From Phycisphaeraceae bacterium (GTDB lineage Bacteria > Planctomycetota > Phycisphaerae > Phycisphaerales > UBA1924), in contig JAHBXL010000008.1 of assembly GCA_019636495.1 (NCBI GenBank), forward strand, positions 62,001-126,000: a stretch of 64,000 nucleotides of DNA. Direction: 5' to 3'. The translations under genes and the position numbers were made by a program. This document shows positions 54,918 to 63,293 of this stretch, piece after piece (within the stretch, counting starts at the first letter, position 1; every line of letters begins with the position of its first letter). The notes below the pieces were generated by a model, which worked only from the letters and a program-made list of their open reading frames with translations, did not search any database and was not told where the DNA came from.

Positions 54918-55232
54918 ATGGGTTTCCGCTATCGAAAATCGATGAACCTCGGGCCCTTCCGCGCCAACCTGTCCAAGTCGGGCTTGGGCTATTCGCTCGG
55001 CGGACGCGGCTTCAGAGTGGGAATCGACCCTCGTGGCCGGTCCTACACCTCCATCGGCCTGCCCGGAACGGGCATGTCCTACCGGACATCCGGGTCGGGT
55101 GCCCGGCGCGGCCGGTACGCAACCGCCGGCCGGTCTTCCCAGGGGTGCCTGTCTGTGGTAGTCTGCATCATCGCGCCGGCGCTGCTTGGCGCGGCGGGCT
55201 GGGCGCTTGCCCACTGGAGCACTTCATCATGA
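54918..55232 (+). CDS. DUF4236 protein with C-terminal membrane helix
   Basis: The 104-residue protein carries the DUF4236 core, a small basic beta-rich domain: MGFRYRKSMNLGPFRANLSK, SGLGYSLGGRGFRVGIDPRG and SYTSIGLPGTGMSYRTSG. It is followed by a basic linker and one hydrophobic helix (CLSVVVCIIAPALLGAAGWA). The domain's role is not known. ATG 54918 starts the conserved part. Its stop overlaps the next start (ATGA), so the following small protein is probably its partner. Confidence 0.85.
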   Translation: MGFRYRKSMNLGPFRANLSKSGLGYSLGGRGFRVGIDPRGRSYTSIGLPGTGMSYRTSGSGARRGRYATAGRSSQGCLSVVVCIIAPALLGAAGWALAHWSTSS

Positions 55233-55543
55233 TCAAATGGAAACGCACACTGCGAACAGCGTCCAGCGAACGGTTCATCGCCGTACAGGACTCGGACCCA
55301 TCGCGGCCGGAAGTTGCCGCGGTCGATCTGCACTACTTGCACGATGGAACGGTCTCCGGCACGGTCGTGCTGCTCCGCGGCGGCGGCGAGACATGGACCG
55401 AAGACCGCATTCCCGACCTGCTCGCCTCGCTCGACGAGGAGTTCCTGCCTGATGTCGACCTTGCCCGCGGCAACCTGCTCTACACCGTTGTGATGGGCGA
55501 CGTGGTCGGTTCGTATCAGGCCGAACGCGATGACGACCGCTGA
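55229..55543 (+). CDS. Small cytoplasmic protein of unknown function
   Basis: The 104-residue protein is translationally coupled to the DUF4236 gene (ATGA overlap). It is alpha/beta, with WKRTLRTASSERFIAVQDSD, EVAAVDLHYLHDGTVSGTVV and LARGNLLYTVVMGDVVGSYQ. No motif is recognised. Because the upstream protein has a membrane anchor, this may be its soluble partner; that is inference from overlap alone. Codon use matches neighbours. No terminator is seen before the convergent zinc-ribbon gene. Confidence 0.65.
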   Translation: MIKWKRTLRTASSERFIAVQDSDPSRPEVAAVDLHYLHDGTVSGTVVLLRGGGETWTEDRIPDLLASLDEEFLPDVDLARGNLLYTVVMGDVVGSYQAERDDDR

Positions 55544-55552
55544 ACGCCGCGC

Positions 55553-56020
55553 TCAAGCGAGAAACTCCGCGGCGATCAGGCCGCCCCAGAACAACCCCCA
55601 GAGCACGGAAAGACCGACCGTCACCCAACCGAGGATGACGGCCGCCCGCGCGGTGCCCCGACTGCTGCCCGGTCGCCCCTGCAAGGCGACGGCCTCGATT
55701 GACGCTTTGCGCCCGAGAATGATCGCCGGAATGCCCAGGCCGATCGCCAGAGGTCCGATGCACAACACGCATGTCACCACGCCGGAGATGCCGAGAATGA
55801 ACGCGGTCGTCGCGACCTTGTCGTCCGATGCACTGGGCGGCACCGACCAGATCGGGTTGCCGCACTCGGGACACTGGCCGTCCACGCGCACGCCGGAAAG
55901 GTTGTACCCGCACTTCCAGCATGTCGGAGGGGGCAGCGCGGCGGGCGCGGACTGCACCGGCGGCGTGTCATACCGCGGGGATGGTGCGCGGTCGTACTCC
56001 GATCCGCCCATCGCGTTCAT
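55553..56020 (-). CDS. DUF4190-like membrane protein with N-terminal zinc ribbon
   Basis: The 155-residue protein starts with a disordered Pro/Ser segment and then a zinc ribbon, CWKCGYNLSGVRVDGQCPEC. Three hydrophobic helices follow: AFILGISGVVTCVLCIGPLA, IGLGIPAIILGRKAS and AAVILGWVTVGLSVLWGLFW. The helix pattern ending in a Gly-Lys-rich turn resembles DUF4190. The ribbon matches the CxxCGYxLxxL...CPECG pattern of the genes at 2782 and 15194. ATG 56020 is chosen; ATG 56011 is an alternative. Function unknown. Confidence 0.65.
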   Translation of the reverse strand: MNAMGGSEYDRAPSPRYDTPPVQSAPAALPPPTCWKCGYNLSGVRVDGQCPECGNPIWSVPPSASDDKVATTAFILGISGVVTCVLCIGPLAIGLGIPAIILGRKASIEAVALQGRPGSSRGTARAAVILGWVTVGLSVLWGLFWGGLIAAEFLA

Positions 56021-56132
56021 CCGCACATCATAGTTGATAAGCCCGCAACGCCGCAAGGTGCGTTCCGTCAACAACCCGGCCGGCTCCCATATCATCCCGG
56101 CCGATCAGCGCGCTCAATCCGGAGTGATTTCC

Positions 56133-58373
56133 ATGCCGCGACACCTCGCTATGCACCGCCCGTGTCTTCTGTTCGCCCTCGCGGGCTCATCGATGGCATT
56201 GGCCTGCGGCGGTCCATCGGGGCCGGAGGTTGCCCAGCCATCGAGCGCGCCCGCCGCAACCACGCCCCCATCTCAGCGGCTGGTGTACCCGCCGACGCGG
56301 CGTGATGAGCAGTTCATCGAGTTCCACGGCGTGAAGGTCAGCGATCCGTACATCTGGCTTGAAGAAGCGGACACGCCCGGCTCGACCGTCTGGCCCAAGG
56401 TCGAAGCGTGGATCGAGGCGCAGAACGCCGTCACCTTTTCGTACCTCGACAGCCTCCCGATGCGCGACACGATCCGCAGCCGCATGACCGAACTGTGGAA
56501 CTACGAACGGTTCGGCACGCCCTCCAAGGAAGCCGGCAGGTATTTCTACTCGCGAAACTCCGGCCTGCAGCGGCAGAGCGTCGTGTATGTCACGGGCGAC
56601 CTTGAAGGCACGGCCCAGGTGCTGCTCGACCCCAACGGCCTCAGCGCCGATGGCACCATCGCGCTCAGCGGGTCCTCGGCCTCGCCGTGCGGGCGATACT
56701 GGGCCTACGGACTCTCCGAGTCGGGCAGTGACTGGCGTTCGTGGCGTGTGCGCGACCTCGTCGCTGGCGAGGACCTTGCCGACGAGATCCGCTGGTCGAA
56801 GTTCACCGGGGCATCGTGGCTCAAGGATGGCAGCGGGTTCATCTACAACCGCTATCCGGAACCGGGACAGGGCGAGGCGCTCCGCGCTTCGGATCAGCCT
56901 CCGCAGGTCTGCTTCCACCGAATCGGCACGCCGCAGAGCGAAGACCTCGTGCTCTTCGAGATGCCCGATCAGAAGGAGTGGTCCTACGGCGCGGGCGTCA
57001 CCGACAGCGGCGAGTTCCTGCTCATCGGGCTCGGCCGCGTCGGCACCGTGAATCGCAACCTGTCGTACGTCGATCTCCGCGGCCGGGCGCTGGCCGATGC
57101 ACACGCCGACGGCCTGAGAGTCGTTCCATTGTTCGACCAACTCGATGCGCAGTACACCGTGATCGACCACGACGGCGACGTTTTCTGGGTCCTGACCGAT
57201 CTCGATGCGCCCACCCGCACCGTCGTCGCGGTCGACATCCGAAAGCCCGAGCGGTCCAACTGGACCACGCTTGTTCCCCCGACGCGCGACACGATCCAGC
57301 GCGTGTCGTGTGTGGGCGATCACTTCATTGTCCAGTATCTGCAGGACGCCAAGAGCGTCGTGAAAGTCTTCGATCTGTCCGGCAGGTTCGTGCGCGACGT
57401 CGACCTGCCCGGCATCGGCTCGGCCGGCGGATTCGGCGGCAAGCGGTCCGACTCCGAGACTTTCTATTCGTTCACCTCGTACACCAATCCCGGCGCGATC
57501 TACCGCTACGACGTGAAGACCGGACACTCCACCGTCTTCAAGAGGCCGAGCGTCCCCTTCAACAGCGACGATTTCGAGACGCGGCAGGTCTTCTATACGT
57601 CCAAAGACGGCACCCGCGTGCCGATGTTCATCTCCCACAAGAAGACCCTGAAGCCCGACGGCAGCCTGCCCACACTCCTCTACGGGTACGGCGGCTTCAA
57701 CATCTCCATTACCCCGTCCTTCAGCCCCTCGATCATCACATGGATGGAGTTGGGCGGCGTCTATGCCGTGCCCAATATCCGGGGCGGCGGCGAGTATGGC
57801 CGTCAATGGCACCTGGCAGGAACCAAGACCCGGAAGCAGAACGTCTTCGACGACTTCATCGCCGCGGCCGAGCACCTGATCGCAAGCGGCTACACAAACG
57901 CAAAGCAACTGGGCATTCAGGGCGGCTCCAACGGCGGGCTGCTTGTCGGTGCGTGCATGACTCAGCGGCCCGATCTGTTCGGCGCGTGCATCCCGGCCGT
58001 CGGCGTCATGGACATGCTGAAGTACCACACATGGACGGTGGGACGCTTCTGGACGGCCGACTACGGCTCGGTCGAGGATGCCGAAGAGTTCCGCGCGCTG
58101 CTGGCCTACTCCCCCTACCACAACCTGCGAAAGGGAACCTGCTACCCCCCCACCCTCATCACCACCGGCGACCACGACGACCGCGTCTTCCCCGCGCACT
58201 CCTTCAAGTTCGCCGCGGCGGCGCAGCACGCCCAATCGTGCGACAACCCGATGCTCATCCGCATCGACGTGCGCGCCGGACACGGCGCTGGCAAGCCGAC
58301 GCAGAAACGAATCGAGGAAGCGTCGGACGTGTGCGCGTTCCTCGCCAGGCACCTGGGCGTGAAGGCCCGTTGA
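56133..58373 (+). CDS. Prolyl oligopeptidase (S9A family)
   Basis: The 746-residue protein has an N-terminal signal-like segment (LLFALAGSSMALACGG), which may be a lipoprotein signal though the box is not canonical. A beta-propeller precedes the alpha/beta-hydrolase domain. The triad is Ser599 in GGSNGG, Asp682 in GDHDDRVFP and His717 in AGHGAGKP. The enzyme cuts after proline in short peptides. ATG 56133 has GGAG 8 nt upstream. FGTPSKEAGRYFYSRNSGLQ and IRGGGEYGRQWHLAG are family sequences. It converges on the ANTAR regulator. Confidence 0.95.
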   Translation: MPRHLAMHRPCLLFALAGSSMALACGGPSGPEVAQPSSAPAATTPPSQRLVYPPTRRDEQFIEFHGVKVSDPYIWLEEADTPGSTVWPKVEAWIEAQNAVTFSYLDSLPMRDTIRSRMTELWNYERFGTPSKEAGRYFYSRNSGLQRQSVVYVTGDLEGTAQVLLDPNGLSADGTIALSGSSASPCGRYWAYGLSESGSDWRSWRVRDLVAGEDLADEIRWSKFTGASWLKDGSGFIYNRYPEPGQGEALRASDQPPQVCFHRIGTPQSEDLVLFEMPDQKEWSYGAGVTDSGEFLLIGLGRVGTVNRNLSYVDLRGRALADAHADGLRVVPLFDQLDAQYTVIDHDGDVFWVLTDLDAPTRTVVAVDIRKPERSNWTTLVPPTRDTIQRVSCVGDHFIVQYLQDAKSVVKVFDLSGRFVRDVDLPGIGSAGGFGGKRSDSETFYSFTSYTNPGAIYRYDVKTGHSTVFKRPSVPFNSDDFETRQVFYTSKDGTRVPMFISHKKTLKPDGSLPTLLYGYGGFNISITPSFSPSIITWMELGGVYAVPNIRGGGEYGRQWHLAGTKTRKQNVFDDFIAAAEHLIASGYTNAKQLGIQGGSNGGLLVGACMTQRPDLFGACIPAVGVMDMLKYHTWTVGRFWTADYGSVEDAEEFRALLAYSPYHNLRKGTCYPPTLITTGDHDDRVFPAHSFKFAAAAQHAQSCDNPMLIRIDVRAGHGAGKPTQKRIEEASDVCAFLARHLGVKAR

Positions 58374-58400
58374 TCGGCGGCGGCCGCTTCGCCGGCAAAC

Positions 58401-59084
58401 TCAGGGCAGTTCGCCGCTGGCAATGACGGATTGCGCCACCTCGACCAGTTGTCGGCGCTGATCGCGGGCGACCCTTTGCAGACGCTCGTGCGCCTGCGCT
58501 TCGCTCAGTCGATGCTTCTCAACCATCAGCCACTTGGCCTGTTCGACCACCCGCCGGTTCGCAAGGTTCTGCTCGAGTTGCGCGATCCGCCGCTGCCGGA
58601 ACACTCCCACCGCGGCACACTGCACCGCCACGCCGATCGCCACGCGCAGGTCGTTCTTGTCCACGGGCTTGAGCAGGTAGCCGAACACACCCGACACATC
58701 CGGCCGCGAACGGATCCGGTCCAGATGCTCCTGATCCGAGTATGCCGAGACGATCACGCTGGGAATCCCCAGTTCCGCGGCGATGGCAGCCGCGGCGTCG
58801 ATCCCGTCCATTCGCGGCATCCGAATGTCCAGCAGCGCGACCGAGGGCAGGTGCTCCCGGGCCATGCGGAGCGCGGCCTCGCCATCGGGGGCAACCCCGA
58901 TGACTTCGTGGCCAAGTTCGCGGAGCGAACTCGCAAGCCCCGTGGCCACCAGGTGCTCGTCATCGGCAACCAGAACGCGCAGCGCGCCTTCAGGGATTTC
59001 GAACCGGTCGGTTCGAGGCCTGGCCTTCGCCTCGGGCTTGCCATCGTGGTTGCGGGACATCGGATCAAGCATGGCTGTCGTCAA
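58401..59084 (-). CDS. AmiR/NasT-type response regulator with ANTAR RNA-binding domain
   Basis: The 227-residue protein has a receiver domain with DDEHLVA (metal-binding Asp pair), LLDIRMPRMDG (phospho-acceptor Asp), SAYSD and LLKPVDKNDL. The C-terminal ANTAR domain (about 165-225) shows RRIAQLEQNLANRRVVEQAK and AQAHERLQRVARDQRRQLVE. ANTAR proteins bind paired RNA hairpins and block transcription termination. Start is probably TTG 59084, which has AGGAAGTGA upstream; ATG 59072 is an alternative. The cognate histidine kinase and target RNA are not in the window. It diverges from a nuclease-like gene. Confidence 0.9.
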   Translation of the reverse strand: MTTAMLDPMSRNHDGKPEAKARPRTDRFEIPEGALRVLVADDEHLVATGLASSLRELGHEVIGVAPDGEAALRMAREHLPSVALLDIRMPRMDGIDAAAAIAAELGIPSVIVSAYSDQEHLDRIRSRPDVSGVFGYLLKPVDKNDLRVAIGVAVQCAAVGVFRQRRIAQLEQNLANRRVVEQAKWLMVEKHRLSEAQAHERLQRVARDQRRQLVEVAQSVIASGELP

Positions 59085-59263
59085 GCGCTCACTTCCTGTT
59101 CACGAATGCGCACGGGCTTGGCTCGCCAGCAAGGGATCGCCCCGAATGACGGTTCCCTTCATCCGGCCGTGTTCGGCAACTGTACCATAGTCGGCGTTCG
59201 CGTGCGCGGCGAATCGCCGCCGGTCCGTTGCGCCATACACCACCCGATCTGCGCCGATCTGCC

Positions 59264-60061
59264 ATGGAAACTCCAGCCCACGCAGCCCTTCGTGCCGACG
59301 CGGTGCGGTTCCTCTTCGAGATCGGGTGCGCCGCCGCGGCCACGGAGATTCCCTGCCCGATCTCCCGCTTCCGTGTCGATGCAGCGGGCTATCTCGACCC
59401 GCTGCCGCGAGGAGTCGCGGGGGTCGCGCAAGGCTCGTGGCGCGGGGCCACCGCGCGAACGGTGATCATTGAGTGCAAGCAGGCGAGGGCCGACTTCCTC
59501 CGCGATTCGCGGCAGACTCCCGCGCTCCTTGCTCGCCGGCGCGAACTCGAGGCCGCGCGGGCCTGTCTTGAGGAACGCATTATCCGCGTCGCCGAGCCCG
59601 AGTTGCGCATCGGAGGGTCGGCCCTTTTCCCGGAACTGGAGCGCTGGGACTACGACCGCAGCCGCCTGGCATCCTATCGCCGCATCGTCGCAGAACTTCG
59701 CCGGACCGATCTGGCGCTTCACGGGCAGACCAAGTTCTGGGTTCTGCGGCAATACAAGTTATCTGACTTCTTGTTCATCGCAGCGCCCCGCGGCGTGCTG
59801 CAGGCCGACGAAGTCCCGCCCGGCTGGGGCCTGCTCGAACCGATGGCCGACGAGGCAACGGACCTGCCGCCCTTCCGCATCCGCGTCGCAGCGCCCGATC
59901 TCAACGCACGCGAAGTCCGACGCCTTCGGATGCTCCGAAACATCGCCGCGGCGGCCTCCCGGCGCGTATTCGCCGCCAGCGCCAACGAAAGCGACCCGGC
60001 CGGAGCCGGGTCGCTGGAAGCGCAACTGGAGAAAGTGGATCCCGGGGGCCTGCGGTCTTAG
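59264..60061 (+). CDS. PD-(D/E)XK nuclease-like protein (MmcB-like)
   Basis: The 265-residue protein has an N-terminal domain of the restriction-endonuclease fold. RFRVDAAGYL supplies the acidic residue and RTVIIECKQARADFLRDSRQ supplies the E-x-K pair, as in MmcB/DUF559-like DNA-repair nucleases. TKFWVLRQYKLSDFLFIAAP lies further along. The C-terminal third is Arg-rich and helical. ATG 59264 is chosen because it begins the domain; an in-frame start at 59228 is possible. Its end overlaps the convergent tsf stop by four bases. DNA repair or a restriction role is inference. Confidence 0.65.
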   Translation: METPAHAALRADAVRFLFEIGCAAAATEIPCPISRFRVDAAGYLDPLPRGVAGVAQGSWRGATARTVIIECKQARADFLRDSRQTPALLARRRELEAARACLEERIIRVAEPELRIGGSALFPELERWDYDRSRLASYRRIVAELRRTDLALHGQTKFWVLRQYKLSDFLFIAAPRGVLQADEVPPGWGLLEPMADEATDLPPFRIRVAAPDLNAREVRRLRMLRNIAAAASRRVFAASANESDPAGAGSLEAQLEKVDPGGLRS

Positions 60062-60882
60062 ACCGACTCGCCGACCTGCCAGCGGATGAACGCCAGCACC
60101 TTGGCCTTGGGGCCCACGACGTCCTTGATCTTCTTGGTCTCGTCGCGGATGAAGGGCTGTTCGAGCAGCGCGACTTCCTCGTAGAACTTTCGCATGCCGC
60201 CCTCGACGATCTTCTCGGCGATCTCCTTGGGCTTGCCCGATTCCATCGCCTGCTCGACGCGGAACTTCCGTTCGCGCTCGACGACGTCCGCCGGGATGTC
60301 CTTGTCGGTCACGCCCAGCGGCTTGGGCAGTTTCGCCGTGATGTGCATGCAGATGTCGCGCAGCGTGTCCTCGTTGATCGAGCCCTCGGCCTGCAGCAGC
60401 ACGCCGGTCTTGCCGTCGTGGTGGACGTACTTGCCGTAGGCGGTGGTGCCCGTCGCGCCGCTGAACTTGTGTCCCCGCGCGTACGAGCAGTTCTCGCCGG
60501 TCGAGATGCGGAGATCGTCGATCAGTTTGGTGGCTTCCGGGAAAGGGGGAACATCGCCCGTGCGCTGGTTGAGGGCTGCATCGGCGATCTTCTGAACGGT
60601 CTCGATGAACTGAGGGTTCTTGGCGGTGAAGTCGGTCTCGCAACGAACCTCGATGATCGAAGCGACACCGGAGGCCTCGTTGATGGAGACCGCGATCCGG
60701 CCCTCGCCCGCGGCGCGGTCCATCTTCGCATCCATCTTGCCCTTCATGGTCTTGCGGAGCAGGTCCTTGGCCTTCTCAAAGTCGCCGCCGACCTCGGCAA
60801 GGGCCCTCTTGCACTCCATCATCGACAACCCCGTCTCGTTGCGGAGTTTCATCACGTCTTTGGCGTTGATCTCGATGCTCAT
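60058..60882 (-). CDS. tsf: Elongation factor Ts
   Basis: EF-Ts exchanges GDP on EF-Tu. The 274-residue protein has the N-terminal UBA-like LRNETGLSMMECKRALAEVG, the core VRCETDFTAKNPQF with the TDF motif, and LRDICMHITAKLPKPLGVT. The C-terminal FIRDETKKIKDVVG is usual. ATG 60882 matches the family start (MSIEINAKDV). It follows rpsB, the standard rpsB-tsf pair, after a 134-nt gap with hairpins. It converges with the nuclease-like gene; stops overlap. Confidence 0.97.
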   Translation of the reverse strand: MSIEINAKDVMKLRNETGLSMMECKRALAEVGGDFEKAKDLLRKTMKGKMDAKMDRAAGEGRIAVSINEASGVASIIEVRCETDFTAKNPQFIETVQKIADAALNQRTGDVPPFPEATKLIDDLRISTGENCSYARGHKFSGATGTTAYGKYVHHDGKTGVLLQAEGSINEDTLRDICMHITAKLPKPLGVTDKDIPADVVERERKFRVEQAMESGKPKEIAEKIVEGGMRKFYEEVALLEQPFIRDETKKIKDVVGPKAKVLAFIRWQVGESV

Positions 60883-60905
60883 GTCTTCCTCGTCGTTGGT
60901 CGTGG

Positions 60906-60945
60906 CGCGGCGGGATGACCGCCGCGATCCGGCCGAGGTCCGGCC
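60906..60945 (-). promoter_or_regulatory. Hairpins between rpsB and tsf
   Basis: CGCGGCGG (60906-60913) and CCGCCGCG (60919-60926) pair perfectly around GATGA. GGCCG (60931-60935) and CGGCC (60941-60945) form a second stem. They lie in the 134-nt rpsB-tsf gap, without a U tract. They may reduce tsf transcription or be processing sites. Confidence 0.4.
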
Positions 60946-61016
60946 GGGTGGGTCCTGATTGCTCGCAGGTCTCGCACTGAGCGCCGCCGCGGCACGCGCC
61001 GCGAACGCCGCGAAGG

Positions 61017-61874
61017 TCAAGCGGGCTTGGCGGCCATGGGTGCATCGGCGCCGCGTTCGGCGCCGTTGTCATCGCCGCCGGAAACAACCGAGTCGTCGGC
61101 ACGGAACTGCGACCGGCGGGACCGGCGCGGGCCGGAACCGGCCGCGGCATCGCCGCCGGCGCCTGCCTGCTCACGGGTCGTCTCGCGCTGCTGGCGGCCC
61201 TCGTTCACGGCCAGGCAGAGTTCGCGGACGATCACGTCGATCGACCGCATCGAGTCGTCGTTGCCGGGGATGGGGATGTCCGCCATTTCGGGGTCACCAT
61301 CGGTGTCGATCAGGCAGATCGTCGGGATGCCGAGTTTGCGAGCCTCGCGCAGAGCGGTCACCTCGTGATTCGTGTCGATCACGATCAACGCGCCCGGCAG
61401 TTTGTCCATCGCGCGGATGCCCGAAAGGTTCCGCGTGATCTTCGCCCGCTCACGCTTCAACTGGCTCTCCATCTTCTTCGAGTAACTCGCGAAGTTGTCG
61501 GTGTTCGCGATCCCGTCGAGTTCCTCGAGCCGGCGCAGCCGCGAGCGGATCGTGCGGAAGTTCGTCAGCGTCCCGCCCAGCCAGCGCTCCGTCACGTAGT
61601 GCATCTTCGCATCGGCCACGCGCTGCTCGATCACCGCCTTGGCCTGGCGCTTCGTGCCGACAAAGCACACGTCCTTGCCGTCGGCCACGCACTTGCTGAT
61701 GTACTTCTTCGCCAGAAGGAGACCCTTGATCGTCTCCTTGATGTCGATGATGTGGATGTTGTTCCGCTTGCCGTAGATGTACGGCGCCATCTTCGGGTTC
61801 CAGTTGCTGGCCCGCTGGCCGAAATGGATCCCCGCTTCGATCAGGTCTTGCACAAGCGAGTTCTGGGTCGACAT
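61017..61874 (-). CDS. rpsB: 30S ribosomal protein S2
   Basis: The 285-residue protein has the S2 hallmarks GIHFGQRASNWNPKMAPYIY, VCFVGTKRQAKAVIEQRV, ERWLGGTLTNFRTIRSRL and GIPTICLIDTDGDPEMADIP. It is longer than E. coli S2 (241) because of an Ala/Gly/Arg-rich C-terminal tail of about 50 residues. ATG 61874 fits the family; GGACCGAG lies upstream. rpsB normally heads the rpsB-tsf operon. A long leader (61875 onward) is expected because S2 often regulates its own operon. Confidence 0.97.
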   Translation of the reverse strand: MSTQNSLVQDLIEAGIHFGQRASNWNPKMAPYIYGKRNNIHIIDIKETIKGLLLAKKYISKCVADGKDVCFVGTKRQAKAVIEQRVADAKMHYVTERWLGGTLTNFRTIRSRLRRLEELDGIANTDNFASYSKKMESQLKRERAKITRNLSGIRAMDKLPGALIVIDTNHEVTALREARKLGIPTICLIDTDGDPEMADIPIPGNDDSMRSIDVIVRELCLAVNEGRQQRETTREQAGAGGDAAAGSGPRRSRRSQFRADDSVVSGGDDNGAERGADAPMAAKPA

Positions 61875-62084
61875 GAGGCTCGGTCCTTTCAGCGACACCG
61901 GCGGGGCAAAGGTTCGATCGACGCGGCCGGAACCACGCCCGATGCGCCGCTCAAGGGCGCTTCACCTGCGGCACCGATCGCGCCCATGCGCCAGATCGAT
62001 GCGCTGCGTTGCACAGGATGGGCGCCCCGTCCGTGACCTCCACGGACCCCGACGCCCGGCCGTCGAACTCGGCCAAAGTCCACA

Positions 62085-62113
62085 ACCTTAGGGTGCGGTT
62101 GACCATACGGCAA
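62085..62113 (-). promoter_or_regulatory. Possible rpsB promoter
   Basis: On the minus strand TTGCCG (62113-62108), a 17-nt spacer and TAAGGT (62090-62085) give a partial sigma-70 match. The leader to the rpsB start would be about 200 nt. Confidence 0.3.
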
Positions 62114-62344
62114 GAAGAACCCGTGCCGCCGTGAGACTTCTCTCGATCCCTGTCTCCTCGGCCAGACAGCCTCCCGTTCGATCGCGGCGGCAAACCCGGC
62201 ACCCACCCCTTCCGAGGCTCTGCGCGGGACAGATCGGTCGGAAGCACCGGAATCGCGGCAACCGGGAGCAGGTCAGTTGTTGAAGTGTCCAGTGCACCGA
62301 TGACTGGCAAAGTCAAGGGTAAACAATACCAAACACTAACCAAA

Positions 62345-62350
62345 TATAAT
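62345..62350 (+). promoter_or_regulatory. Perfect TATAAT hexamer upstream of the PEP-CTERM-like gene
   Basis: TATAAT is exact and lies in the AT-rich patch, but no good -35 is present 17 nt upstream. An alternative is TTGCAT (62425-62430), 16 nt, CAGAAT (62447-62452). The leader to 62569 would be about 210 or 110 nt. Confidence 0.3.
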
Positions 62351-62568
62351 GCGCCAACGACTGCGAAAAACCGACTTCCGGGCGGCCGTTGAGGGGAGTG
62401 TGCCCAATTCAGGGCAGACATGTCTTGCATTTCGCAAGAAACTTGGCAGAATGTCTTTCACGCCGCACTCGATGCACGGCATGCCCCGGAGAGGCACGCC
62501 GTGATGCGCGATGTTGATGGGAAGGGCCCATCATTCGCCGAGCGCGGCAGAAGAGAGAGGGAGATTTG

Positions 62569-63192
62569 ATGTTCCGGAATTTTTGCGCCTTGGCCGCCTT
62601 CAGCGGCGTCGTGGTTTGTACATCGTTCGCCCACGCCGGGCCCGGACCGCTGAACCTGACCCCGGGAACACCGGACGTGGCCAGCGGCTTTGTGTCGGTT
62701 TCCTACAACGCCCAGAGCATGATTCTGAGCGTCTCAGGATTCACGCAGAACCTCAACCTGCCGCCATCCTCAGGCTTGAACAACCGCGAGTTCTCGATCG
62801 TCGCCAGCATCGACAACAGCGGCGCACCGATCGCCGGCGGGACCTATTCCATGATGGTCCGCGGCGATTTCGGCGGGACCGACCAGGTCCTCTTTCAGTC
62901 CAACACGCTCTGGAACTTCGGCTCCGGGGCGGTTGACCTCTTCGAGTTCATTTTCATCCAGGAGAGCGGCTCACTGGCAGCGCCTGGAACGCACATCGGC
63001 ACCATCCTCGCCGGGAACTTCGGCTCGTTCCCCGGCGGCGTGCCCAACTTCTCCCAGAGTTTCTCCAACGTGCCCTTCCCCGGTTTCCCCGGCTCTGGTA
63101 ACGCCGACACCTTCGTCATCCCGACCCCCACCGCCGCGGCCATGTTCGCCGTCGCCGGCTTCGCTTCGCTGCGCAGGCGTCGTTCGAACTGA
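62569..63192 (+). CDS. Secreted protein with PEP-CTERM-like sorting signal
   Basis: The 207-residue protein has a signal peptide (FRNFCALAAFSGVVVCTSFA) and a low-complexity body rich in Gly, Ser, Asn and Phe. It ends with [20 protein letters not shown] followed by RRRSN. This is a Pro-x-Pro motif, a hydrophobic helix and a basic end, a PEP-CTERM-type exosortase sorting tail as found in planctomycetes. The repeated GNFGSFPGGVPNFSQSFSN is low complexity. ATG 62569 follows GAGAGAGGGAG. The body has no known domain. An exosortase should exist elsewhere in the genome. Confidence 0.85.
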   Translation: MFRNFCALAAFSGVVVCTSFAHAGPGPLNLTPGTPDVASGFVSVSYNAQSMILSVSGFTQNLNLPPSSGLNNREFSIVASIDNSGAPIAGGTYSMMVRGDFGGTDQVLFQSNTLWNFGSGAVDLFEFIFIQESGSLAAPGTHIGTILAGNFGSFPGGVPNFSQSFSNVPFPGFPGSGNADTFVIPTPTAAAMFAVAGFASLRRRRSN

Positions 63193-63293
63193 CCCAGGAT
63201 CGGTGAGCGTTTCACCGTGTCTGCATCGCTGGCAACGCGTCCGGCAGCCGATGCGTGCGGCCGCGACCGGACCGACACTTCAAGAGAGCCCTT

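Larger units (their letters stand above)
61875..62568. other. Long intergenic region between rpsB and the PEP-CTERM-like gene
   Basis: No credible gene lies in this 694-nt gap, which separates divergent genes. It holds the rpsB leader on the left, an AT-rich stretch (about 62310-62370) unusual for this genome, an exact 10-bp palindrome AGACATGTCT (62416-62425) and a hairpin with outer arms CACGGC (62475-62480) and GCCGTG (62498-62503). A frame on the minus strand from 62430 to 61951 is probably noise. Confidence 0.5.

Noticed and set aside
61951-62430. Minus-strand frame of 159 codons with a hydrophobic stretch
   Set aside because: It crosses the AT-rich and structured intergenic region, lacks a ribosome site and turns into low-complexity residues. 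The hydrophobic part is probably chance.
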